Origin: Arachnopeziza araneosa
Lineage: Eukaryota > Ascomycota > Leotiomycetes > Helotiales > Arachnopezizaceae
Assembly (NCBI GenBank): GCA_003988855.1
Contig: QYAI01000071.1
Coordinates: 1 to 64,000 of the forward strand
Length of the DNA: 64,000 nucleotides
Direction: 5' to 3'
Shown: one piece after another, positions 45,182 through 55,631 of the stretch
Position numbering within the stretch: position 1 is the stretch's first letter
How the letters are laid out: the number at the start of each line of letters is the position of its first letter
Program-made: the position numbers and the translations under genes
Notes under the pieces: model-generated
The model's database searches: none
What the model was told of the DNA's origin: nothing
What the model saw: only the letters and a program-made list of their open reading frames with translations

Positions 45182-47003
45182 ATGAGGACCCGAATTCTGA
45201 TTGCGATCGAAGCGTTACTCACTATCTCATCCACTAGGGCAGGAGATGTTGAAATCGACTCATCGCCGGTTGAGAAGCGTGGCTCTGGCTTCGTAAAACT
45301 CGGCGTGTCGAACAACTCAACTGGATCACCGAGTAAACGGCAAATAAATTCAGGGACGCTTTCCGAATTTGGGACTTATACGACTTCGAGTAGGTTTCAT
45401 GTCAAAGATTAAATGCACAAGGTTTTTTGACCTCGATTCATAGTTGGCGTGGGGACTCCTCCCCAAGATCTGCTTTTAGAGCTTCAGACCGCAAATTGGA
45501 TCTCCTGGCTCGATCCCAGTTGTGCGTCAGCCCAGAATGAGGCCGAATGCCAACAAGGCCAATACTACGATGACGATGGCTCTTTTACAGGAGGCGATGT
45601 TGGAGCGTCTTTTGATTTCAGCTTCGGCAATGCTGCACTCGGGACCGCGGGCTCTGCGCAAGGAGATTGGGCTTACGACACGTGGAGTTTGTACCCAAGA
45701 TGAGAGTCGCCTAGGAATCGTGTGGCTAATGTTGTCAAGCTATCGGAGGGAAAGCGGTCGCTGGTGTGGAATTCGGCTTGGCTTTTACAAGCACCTATGC
45801 TTCGTTGCATGTTCTGGGTCTAGGCTGTGGGGAGGTGTGCGGTGCGGGCTTTCCCAGCGTTCTTGATACCATGTCCAGCACGGGATTGGTTCAGAGTAAG
45901 GCTTTCAGTCTTGATCTTGGGAGTGTGGATTCGGGTGATGGTAAGCAATCCAGGCGCTGCCTCAATCCTCTCTGACGTTCACCAGGGTCTCTTATCTTTG
46001 GGGGCATAGATACGAAGAAGTACAGCGGCCCCTTGCAGAAGTTGCCCATAGTTCCAAGGAGTGAGCGTACCTGGGAACCAAAAACCGCTATTGAGTTAGT
46101 CGACTTTCCCCTCTCAAGGAATGCACTCACATTTTTGTTCTTGCAGTGGAAAATACTACGTTGATTTTACCGCTGTAGGAGTGACATTTCCAGCATCGAG
46201 TAAGAAAAAGGACTATATGTTCTATACCGGAAACGAGGCTGTCTATATCGATAACACCGTTCCTACAACTGTCGACTCAGGAACTTGGCAGTCAATGGTC
46301 GCTTGGTTCCAAGATACGGAGACGGGGATTTTTGACTGCTCGCTACGCGATGAGGCTGGTACCGTCGACTTTTATTTTGGGACGGTTGCTGGCAACACGG
46401 CTGTCATCCATGTCTCCTTTCATGATTGGTTTATTCCTAACCTGGCAGCGGGTAAGTGCTCGTTCGGGGCGACTCCAGGGTTTGGTGGGAGCGGTTCTTT
46501 CTCTCTAGGACGTAAGTTACCTTGTCAAAATTGAATCCACGCAGAAAATTTGGTCCTGACTTGCCCCTAGCTTCTTTCATGAGATCAGCATACCGTAAGT
46601 CCAAGTTCTCCGTACATTCCCGAGAACACAGCTCACAAGCACAGTGGTGTTCGATCAAGCCAACCAAAACGTCCTGATGGGCCAAGCCGCGAACTGCGGG
46701 AGCAACATCGTATCAATAGGCGCTGGACCTAACGCCGTCCCATCCGTAACCGGTGGTTGCAAGCCTACATTGACCCGTAAGGCTTCTTGCTCCTAGCTAA
46801 ACTCAACTAATCCCGCTTCTGCAGAGACGACTTCATCATCAAAGACTTCTTCTACGTCGAAGAAGTCAACCACAAGCACGACCACTCATAAAACAACAAG
46901 CACAAGCAGCACGAAGCCTACAAGCCATCATCCGACGACCACGTTCGTGAGCTCGTACACGTCCAATCATCATCGGCTTGTGACGACTATCATTCGGAAA
47001 TAA
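45182..47003 (+). CDS. Secreted pepsin-like aspartic protease homologue lacking the first catalytic Asp
   Basis: Eight exons (45182-45389, 45444-45686, 45740-45940, 45986-46094, 46147-46511, 46571-46594, 46645-46776, 46825-47003) give 486 aa; all introns are 45-59 nt and all phases fit, including a 24-nt exon. Signal peptide MRTRILIAIEALLTISSTRA, a KR-ending pro-part, then the two-lobed pepsin fold. The first active-site triad, normally DTG, reads QTA (LLLELQTANWISWL); the second is intact (TTVDSGTW). Two catalytic aspartates are needed, so this is probably a pseudo-protease with binding or other activity. The C-terminus is a Ser/Thr/Lys-rich tail, likely glycosylated, without a clear GPI hydrophobic end. 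Yapsin-like homologues act at the cell surface. Confidence 0.85.
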
Positions 47004-47543
47004 CAGGAGTGCGATTAATGCAGGTATTGTATTGCAAAGCAACGGTATTATAGGTCAAGTTTGTGTTTGGAACAATTTGCATGGTGGAGTTGGTGGATGG
47101 AATGGAGAGGGACAATTTGATTACTTGATCTGGTTCTCGAAACTACGCATATTTAATGGAGACCATTTTAGCTGCCGATAATCAAGAGTGTAATGATGCG
47201 CAAGTCAATAATCCTGCGTCCTAAAGGGACACCTCTGTGCTGCTCTCAAGAGAGCATGCTTCATTTCCAGGAGAAAATTGTGCGTTTATAGATACTCGTC
47301 TTGTAGCAGCTTTTGCTGAGATCAACTCGAGATGCCGATTTTGCAGAGACTCAGGCTGAACATTTGCGTCATGATCGAATGATGATGATGTCATCTGAAA
47401 GAACGGACAAGTCAAGCATGTATGGCCATTATTTACTATTATCCTGACAAGATTAGACTTCTAAGAAGAACTAAACCGATCGTGTACATAATACATTCAT
47501 TGCTGTTGCCTGTTATACAATTCTAAGTCTACATATATATAAT
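47004..47543. other. Convergent spacer
   Basis: 3'-3' spacer; nothing seen apart from AT-rich sequence. Confidence 0.45.
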
Positions 47544-48502
47544 CTAAGACATAAAACCAGCCTTGCCATCGCCGTTGGCGTCAATCTTAGGATTGAGCTT
47601 ATCCATCATCGATACCTTACCGGTCGACTGAGTATTGGAAAGGTTGTTGTTTCCGGTCGATGTTCCAAATGCTGTTGAGCCATCAGCGTTATCGTTGCGA
47701 TGAGTGTGATGAGCGTGATGGCCGTTTTGGGCACGCGAATCATAATTGCCATCAGTCACGGAAGTCGTACCCTTTGCTCCAGCACCTCCAAGAGTACCAC
47801 CAACAGCACGAGGCTCGCCAGTAAATGCATCGCTTCGCTCTTCACGACCAGTGAGAGATCCACCTTGCTTCTTGAACTCGTTCATGCTGACAGCGGGTAG
47901 TTGACTGGCTGCGTGGTGTTTGGCTTCATTTTGATGGACTTCGTGGACTGGGATAGTGCTGTGTACGACGGAAGGTTGGATGGTTTCCTTATGAATGATG
48001 GGTTGAATGTTCTCGTGGACGTGATGGTGGATATGCTCACCAGCAACGGTCGGACTACTTGGTTAGCTTACGTTTCTGGATGAGAAGGTAACATACTTAG
48101 CGGTTTGTGTGTGTTGGGTATCTTGAACTGTTCGGGAGTCCTTGAATTGGGCTTGCTCTGCTGCGAGGCGGTCCTTGATATGCGAATCATCACCATGTTT
48201 GAAGTGGCGGTGTTCCACGCCTCCTATCTGATGGCTGTGTTGCTCTGGAAGGACCTCGCGGTCGTGGATGGGTTGAATGGATGTGTGGTGATGATCTTGA
48301 TGAACCTCGCGGTCGACCACTGTGGTAATATTCTCATGACGGGTAGGTGTTACATTCTCATTCTGAATGGAAGGGTTGATGGTCTGGAGAAATTAGAGAT
48401 GCTTAATAATAGTTAAAGAAAGGGATATACCTCGTGGACAGTAGTATCATGCTTTCCATCTCTGGAGAGAAAGTTGCTCACTGCTGCCTTTGCCTTGTCC
48501 AT
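47544..48502 (-). CDS. Hydrophilic His-rich stress/allergen-like protein
   Basis: Three exons (48502-48431, 48383-48097, 48054-47544; introns 47 and 42 nt) give 289 aa. It starts MDKAKAAVSNFLSRDGKHD and then consists of charged, His-rich repeats: REVHQDHHHTSIQPIHDREV, GEHIHHHVHENIQPIIHKET and similar, followed by a Gly-rich part and an acidic end (KIDANGDGKAGF). No hydrophobic segment, so it is soluble and probably largely disordered. Similar proteins are widespread in filamentous ascomycetes, often annotated as allergen or stress-induced (LEA-like). The His clusters suggest metal binding, which is inference. It is divergent from the next gene, which shares one of its motifs. Confidence 0.8.
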
Positions 48503-49997
48503 GGTGAATTTGGATTTGATTGATGTTATTGGGTTTATAAAGTGGAGCAATGTTTGTAAGGGAAATATCACTGTGTGGAAAGGGAGTAATTCGACACTGA
48601 TATAGGAGAATCTGCTCAGCTCGAAGTACACGTCAACGGCGGGGAATCTCGACGACATCATTGATGACGGATATCCGAGCATCCAACCAAGCAAACTATA
48701 GAAGAAGGTAAGCTTTCTTAGTTTCCGCGAAGAATGTTGCACAGTGTACAGATTCAGCCAAACAATGACTTTGAAAAGATAGCTTGCAGCTGCTGAGTTT
48801 TAGCAGCTGCTCTGAGTCTGTTCTATGGAGCGCGAGCTTGAAGTGGTGGATGCATCGATGCTGATCTGACGATATACTCAGGGATGGTGGGATGCGGCTC
48901 GTGGCCTGATCAGCATCTGGCCTGATTGTTGGGGTGAAGGCGAATTGTCCATCATCGTCGATGAGTTCTGGAACCGGCATCCAAACGGATATGGGATTGT
49001 CAAGAGATGAAATGACGTGCATACGGAGCAATCTTCCAGCCTCTGAAATGGGCCTGTAATGGAGACTGCACAGCGGATTGGCGCAAAGCTTCCGGCCGTT
49101 TTCAGGTGATCAAGCATCCAAAGCTTATCAGCTCCAAGTTAGACGGCAACCAAACTTGAAGCTCGTGGAATCTGATATGAGAGAAGTTGATATTTTTAGA
49201 TGTGCACGGAATTGCTGAAACCATCTTCATATTCTTGGTACCGCTTTGCTGCGCTCACGGTGACGAGGTCCTCAGCCTTGACTCATGTTGAAACGTGTTG
49301 AGCCCATTGACAGTCCAAACTCTGAAAGGAACGCCACATCCGTTTGATAGAGGCAGAAGGAGAACGGGGTCCCGACAGGCAATCCAACCCAATCCCACGC
49401 GACGAGAAGCGGATGATGACGCCTTGATTCAGCGGCATGAAGCTGCTGCTTTTCAACGCTTGAAGACGTCAGAATACAGTACAGGCGTCGGTCACTCCTC
49501 AGTCAGTCAGTCAGTCAGTCAGTCAGTCAGTCACTCACTCACTCACTCACTCACTCACTCACTCACTCACTCACTCACTCACAGTTGTGTGGCGGAGTGG
49601 AGAAGAGGACCACCGGGGAGTGGAATGCGACGGGACGCTCATCACCGTCTGATGTGATGCATCATTGGCTAATGCTCGGATGCTTGCGGTGCAGATGTCG
49701 ATGCGCACCGGGCTTAAAAGGGCAAGAAAATCACCAGCAGCTGCAGGTGGCCGGCGACTAGATCAGGGGGGAGGATGGTGTTGATAGCGCTATGGCTGCA
49801 AGAGCCAGCGGCGAGAGATATCGGAGAAATCCCAATTATATCTTCATTCTTTTGATCATCGCAATATCTTGATAACCATCAGTTGTGATTCCTCAGAGAC
49901 CACTACTTTCCTCTCACCTGGTACAGGCCCGTCGGAGATCCTCCACATTCGGCTCCGGGCACAGGAACGCCAGAGCTGGTGGGGTGCGACCGCAGTC
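48503..49997. other. 1.5-kb divergent promoter region
   Basis: Lies between the His-rich stress protein gene and the large disordered-protein gene. It contains the compound microsatellite listed separately. Open frames across it are chance. Confidence 0.45.
49500..49581. repeat. Compound microsatellite (CAGT)n-(CACT)n
   Basis: About eight CAGT units turn directly into about twelve CACT units (G to C at one position), 82 bp in all. It lies in the divergent promoter region and is likely polymorphic between strains. Confidence 0.95.
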
Positions 49998-50042
49998 ATG
50001 GGATCCAGAATCAAATCTCTGCTCTTTGGAAGATCGTCCAGC

Positions 50043-50081
<39 letters not shown>

Positions 50082-52742
50082 ACCACCACCACCACCACCA
50101 CCATCACCACCACCAAAGGCACTCCCTACAACCACTCAATCGCGCGTGAGCCGCCAGTGAGAGGCTCTTATCCCGTGGCCGGCAACGGTCCCAATCTATT
50201 CAAGGATATCCAGCACTCCAGAGCGACCACAATCAGTCACAGCAGGGATCGCGCAACCTCAATTCAAGAGCCTGCGAGACCCAAGACAGCTCCTAATCGC
50301 CGACCGTCAGCGAGCGATGCGCTCCCAGCGGAGAGGCCGGAGAGAACGCGGTCTGGGTTCTTGACGAAAACTCCCCCAAACTTCTCCAACTCAACGGCGC
50401 GAACCCCAAAGCTAATGGTTGAATCTGCGAATCCTCTCCCACCAACTGCCATCATTCCCAAGCGGATAGTCAAATCATACCAACCGACGAGACCTACATC
50501 TTCTGCCACTCCGTCCGTCACATCCTCGGCCTCCCACGTTCGAACCGAATCAGACGAGTTCCATAAGGGATTCGTCGACATCTTGGATGCGCATTCGAAG
50601 ATACGACCTTCGCGAGACGTCTCTCGGCATCGCATACAAGCATCCGGGCTGCGAAACTATGGAGAAGATGTCGCTGATAGAAACATATCTGAGTTCAGGG
50701 ATAGTGTTCAAGAACTCCCCCCCAGAAACTCGCGCCGTCTGGATCTAAACTCCCCGGACCTCAGCTACCTCAAGTCCATCTACAATTCGAGGAGAGCGGC
50801 GTTGATTGCGGAGGGAGCGGATCCCAGAGCTGCTTCAGCTCTCGGCCATGTTCTTGGAGATGCTAGTAGTGCCTCTGACGACATCGAAAGGCCTCGTTCA
50901 ACCCACACCTCGGGTCATGCTGGACCTAGAGCTTCAGTGGCGGAACCATCTGACAACGGAGCACACAATCCATCCAATGACACTAGACAAGAGCATGACG
51001 AGCAAGCCTCGAGAGATACGGGGAGGGCTTTCCCTCTTGTTTCGACCTCGAAAGTCCCAGAAAAGCGCAGATCATTTAACATCTCAGCGAGGACTCCATC
51101 AATCTCTCGAGGGCGTGCTCGCACACTAAAAGAGCCTCCACCAGTGCCTCCTCCTTCTGAGTTCCCAAGGTCTATACCTCAGAAGAGCACATCAAACGCA
51201 TCTGAAGATAAACAACAGAGGAGGCATACTATGTCTTCGGCCACACAACATAATGTAACCGCTGCCACGAACAAACCCATTCGCCCATCAACGGCTAAAC
51301 AGAGCGAACCACATTCAACTCCACGAACTTTCCCCCTCAGGTCAAATAGGATGAGTGTCGATGGAGCGAAGCAGCCTTCGAGCTTGAAAGGGATTGTCAA
51401 CCTGACCAATTCCGTGGATACGAATGTGACAACCAAAACGCTTCCTGGTATCTATCCTCTTCCTTCTATCTCTGAAAACACCCCTCTGTCTAATAGTTCT
51501 CGTCCTCTGTCGACAAAATCCCGAGCCTCGAGACGTTCATCGAAATATTCAACACCATTCCTATCCCCATTGCATACTTCTCCCCATGACATTGTGCAGC
51601 CGCCTTCTTTTCCACCTGAAAATTGGCCTCTGTCTCCCCCAACATCTGCCGAAGAATAGTAGCAATACCGCTGCTAACATGGACTAATAGCTGTCACGCA
51701 TGAAAATCTAACGCGAGAACGTCGCGGAGTCGTGCAGGAGTCTATCACACGAGAGACTCACTACCACGACGTCTACCATCACATTCTACCAGTCATTGAC
51801 ACTGAGATCCTACCCACGAAGCACTATCGGAAGCAGGACGATGGAAGCCTCGCCGAGATATCTGAGAGTGATATGCCATCACACGAACCAACATGGAATA
51901 TTGGGATGACTGGACACTCAATTCCTCGCGTTAGCGAAGACAGCGAACCAGCGGCGGAACCTCCGGTTATCAGTCTCAGTCGCAGTAGCCATCGCAAGTC
52001 AACGTCCCATCTCCAATCACACGCCTCCTCCGCCACGCTCTCTCCAAATTCAAGTACATATGATGACGATGGTGCTGACCCTCCTGTCGTCCCACTGGCC
52101 CGAGGAGAAGGCATGAGGCGGCCTTCGACTTCATTCTCTGCAAAGAAGTCTCTCGAGCCAATCTTGACTAGCAAGAAGCAATATACAACGGATGAAGGAT
52201 ACCCTAGAACAGAATATGTCTGGTATCATCCTCCACAATTTGAAGATATGCATGGCCGCACTCAACCTGCTATTATTGCAACTGGCCTTCCAGATCTCAC
52301 ATCCTCCTCACCATCAGCATACGTCAATCCTCGATACAGCACCGATGATGATGACATGTCGGATTATGGTGCCCGCAGACCTGCCAAAGGTGAAGAGGAT
52401 CTCCTTTTCAGGGATACTGGGTATGGGTCTGGTATGTTGCCCGGACTCCACGAAAAAAGTCCCATGGCAAACTTCTCACCTATGGCTGATATGAACAATG
52501 GGTCGAACGATTTTGTGAGTCAAAATCGAGGGTCGAATCCCGAAACGGGACCAAAGAAGCTGGGCCGTGTGGTTGAACATGATCCATGGAATGAGTCCAG
52601 TAGCAGTGAAGGTGAAGCTACGAAGTTTCTACGGCGGTTGAGAGAACGTAGGAGGAGTGGTGTCACCTCCAAGCGCCGTGTCAAGGCTGCAAGGGCGACT
52701 AATATTGAGAGAGGGTTTGAGGATTTAAAGATTAAAATTTAG
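49998..52742 (+). CDS. Large disordered protein with His-rich HxHxxxHHxxP motif
   Basis: The first part (49998-51659) starts MGSRIKSLLFGRSSS, then N13 and a Thr run, then Ser/Pro/Arg-rich disordered sequence, with one ordered-looking stretch (LSYLKSIYNSRRAALIAEGA). The second part is open from about 51693 to 52742: VTHENLTRERRGVVQESITR, then THYHDVYHHILPVIDTEILP, and at the end a basic tail (RRLRERRRSG, RGFEDLKIKI). The two parts look like one protein with a short intron near 51655-51692 (GCTAAC and CTAATAG are present), but no donor gives the right phase; a one-base error or a non-canonical splice may be involved. I do not know the function; the conserved His block may bind metal or a partner. 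Confidence 0.65.
50042..50116 (+). repeat. (AAC)n/(ACC)n trinucleotide run inside the coding region
   Basis: Codes for 13 Asn followed by Thr residues; length changes here keep the frame. Confidence 0.9.
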
Positions 52743-53519
52743 CGGGTTCTAGATGGCGTTGGGTACCTAAACCACAAATAGCGATACGAAGTGTACGTTT
52801 TAGCTATGAATGTATGAATATTGTGAGGGGCGATATGGGCTATTCTGTGCAGCATTTTGCCCACGGTCAGGTGAGTGATCATTCCTATTGTTCTTGTTCT
52901 GCTCATTCTCTATTTTTCTCCTATGGCTTTAACTTGACACGAAGATTTCCACACGATTTTTATCTATCACATGACTCTCAGGTATAAGTCTTGGAGTCTA
53001 GACTCATCGAATTTTCCAGCCATGCCGTTCTATTCTTACGCAACACGATGTACCCAAGATCGCAGTCATCTGATGGTCTTTGAAATCTCGTTCCTGCATG
53101 TCTCTGTATCTCGGCTCGGATAAACTGAGCGGCAGCACGCTCCGCATCGCCACGTTTAATATACGCTTTGCCCTGCCGAAATACACGACCCTGATGCATG
53201 AATAGTTCATCTGATATCACCATGAGAGGCCAATCGGAGACCTCGCCGCAGCTATGGATCAGGGAGTGGCTTGATTGGACACTGTGAGGTCAACCGGAAC
53301 CTCATCTGCTGCCGGCGCTTTTTGGGTTTTTGGAAATGAGTTGGGATGGTGGAGGAGAGGGAGGAGATGGTGGAATCGGGCAAGATGATTGTGGAGTCTC
53401 GGACGTGGAGACCCCGCAAGACGTGAAAGGGCGGAAGGTGATTGAACTGGACGCATAAATCTCACCACCTCCTCAGGAATGCCTCTCCACGCCACCCTTC
53501 TCTCTTTCCTCTCCTCAAG
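52743..53519. other. Spacer upstream of the GH6 gene
   Basis: A minus-strand ORF at 52978-53223 has a protein-like stretch (QGKAYIKRGDAERAAAQFIR), too short to call a gene. The rest is promoter of the cellulase gene, becoming C/T-rich just before the ATG. Confidence 0.35.
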
Positions 53520-54715
53520 ATGCACGTCTCTACCCTCTGTGGCGCCGCTCTCGCTGCGGCAAGCCTTGTCTCTGGAGCTGCCATTCGCGGCTCAGGCCTC
53601 AACCCCTTTGTCGGCAAGAACTACTTTGCCAATTCTCATTACGCCGGCGAGCTGAACCAGACTCTGGCCGCCTTCCTGGCCAAGAACGACACGCTGAACG
53701 CCGCGCGCGTGCGCACCGTCCAGAACACAGGCACGTTCGTCTGGATCGCCAGCGTGGCCAACCTCGCCCAGATCCCCATCACCATCAACGAGGCGCGCAT
53801 CGCGCAGCGCCACACGCGCAAGAAGCAGGTGGTCGAGCTCGTGCTGTACAACCTCCCGGACCGGGACTGCTCGGCGGGGGCGTCGGCGGGAGAGTTCACC
53901 CTAGCGGACGGCGGGTTGCAGAAGTACAAGACGCTGTTTGTGGATCCGTATGCCAAGCTGCTGAAGGAGGCGGATGACCTGGCCTTTGCCGTCATCCTGG
54001 AGCCGGACAGCTTGGGGAATGTCATCACGAATCAGGATGTGCCGTTGTGTGCGGATGCCACCTCTGGGTACGAAGAGGGCATCGCATACGCGATTGCACA
54101 GCTGCAGAGCGCGCACATTGCGCTGTATCTTGATGCCGCACATGGTGGCTGGCTGGGCTGGGACGGAAACCTGCCACTGGGTGAGAGAGCCTCTTCATGT
54201 TTCAGGAAAATACTGACTAACACTGGGTAGCGGCGGCCGAATTCTCCAAGGTCGTCACGCTGGCATCCAACTTCACGCAGCGGCCCAAGATCCGCGGCTT
54301 CTCGACCGACGTGTCCAACTACAACCCGTACATCGCCGACCCGCGCGCCAACTACACGCAGTACTCCAACTCGTACGACGAGCTGCACTACGCCGAGTCG
54401 CTGGCGCCCTTCCTGACCAACGCCTCCCTCCCGGCCAAGTTCATCATCGACCAGGGCCGCAGCGGCCTCCAGAACACGCGCGCCGCCTGGGGCGACTGGT
54501 GCAATGTAGAGGCCGGCTTCGGCATCCCGCCCACGACGGCCACCAACAGCTCGCTCGTCGACAGCATCGTCTGGGCCAAGCCCGGCGGCGAGAGCGACGG
54601 CGCGTGCGGCCCGACCATCGGCGGCGAGACGGCTCCCGCGGCCGGCCTGTGGTGGGAGGCATATGCCGAGGAGCTGGTCAGGAATGCGGATCCGCCGCTG
54701 CTGCCGACTTGGTAG
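53520..54715 (+). CDS. GH6 cellulase (cellobiohydrolase II / endoglucanase type)
   Basis: Secreted beta-1,4-glucanase that attacks cellulose with inversion. Two exons (53520-54180, 54231-54715; 50-nt intron) give 381 aa. Signal peptide MHVSTLCGAALAAASLVSGA. GH6 landmarks: LPDRDCSAGASAGE (113-125), the catalytic acid in LEPDSL (Asp ~163), YLDAAHGGWLGW and KPGGESDG near the C-terminus. There is no CBM1 and no linker, so it is a single-domain enzyme. The third codon positions are strongly G/C, far above neighbouring genes, which makes antisense ORFs open through it; this may mean high expression or a different history. The start is the first in-frame ATG that begins a signal peptide. Confidence 0.95.
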
Positions 54716-54733
54716 GAGTGGGTGTTTGAGGGG

Positions 54734-55030
54734 GCGGGATTATAGATCGGTTCTTGAATCGATGTTGTATATACGCTCCTAATGACTGGCTACGGAGCGA
54801 GTAAGATCACATAGCATTTAAGTGTGTATCTTAATGCCAAAAGCGTTTATTTCATTCATCTGATATTCTATGATGCTATAAGGACGCGGGATTGTAGATA
54901 GGTTCTTGAATCGACGTTGTATATACGCTCCTAATGACGTGGCTATAGAGCAAGTGCAGCTTCACGTAGCATCCGAGTGTGTATCTCAGTGCAAAAAGCG
55001 TTTATCTCCTTCCTCTGATGTTCTATGATG
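54734..55030. repeat. Direct repeat of about 140-150 bp behind the GH6 gene
   Basis: The sequence beginning GCGGGATT(A/G)TAGAT(C/A)GGTTC and ending TTCTATGATG occurs at about 54734-54885 and 54896-55030, roughly 85% alike by eye, with several A/G and C/T differences. A 14-bp tandem GATGGGATAGTCAC follows at 55067-55094. Confidence 0.8.
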
Positions 55031-55631
55031 GCCGTGAGGAGATACTGCACATCCACCACCAGTCATGATGGGATAGTCACGATGGGATAGTCACTTCCTG
55101 CTCTTCCGCTGTTCCCACCCTTTTCTACAGTCTCGTTGATAATAAGCCCTGTCTATCCTATCCCCTTGACCTTATACACACGGCGGTGCAAGAGCTTTTG
55201 GAGTGAAATCTAAATAGGCGACTAGGAGGTGGTTTAGCACACGTGATATGCTCTGAGTGAGTTCATTTGGCTGGCTTCAAGCACTAACCCGCCCTCAAGG
55301 ATAATATTTCGAGAATCAGGCTCAACCTGAAAAAGACACCCGCTTGTTCTTATTACATTAAGCTCCACTGTAATTCACGGGTTTCAAAGGGCTTCATCAT
55401 GTGACCTCCGGGAGCCTGGTGCACAGCCACGGTTGTATTGTGGCGAAGCAATCCTGGGGTGAGCATCGACAATCCTGTTCTGAATCCATACTATTCAATA
55501 CAAGGAGAGATGGCTTCCTGTGATCAGAGTACGGCTTACGCTTTAAAGGAATGCCCGCTGGTGGTTATCGCTCGTGGCGGTAGTTCTTGATTGTTTCCAA
55601 GGCTTTCCCAAAACTGTGGGAGCTCAGCAGT
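55031..55631. other. Spacer and promoter of the HET gene
   Basis: No coding character seen. Confidence 0.4.

Noticed and set aside
53592..54662. Several antisense and shifted ORFs over the GH6 gene
   Set aside because: High G/C at third positions suppresses stops in other frames; none has a recognisable domain, while the GH6 motifs are clear.
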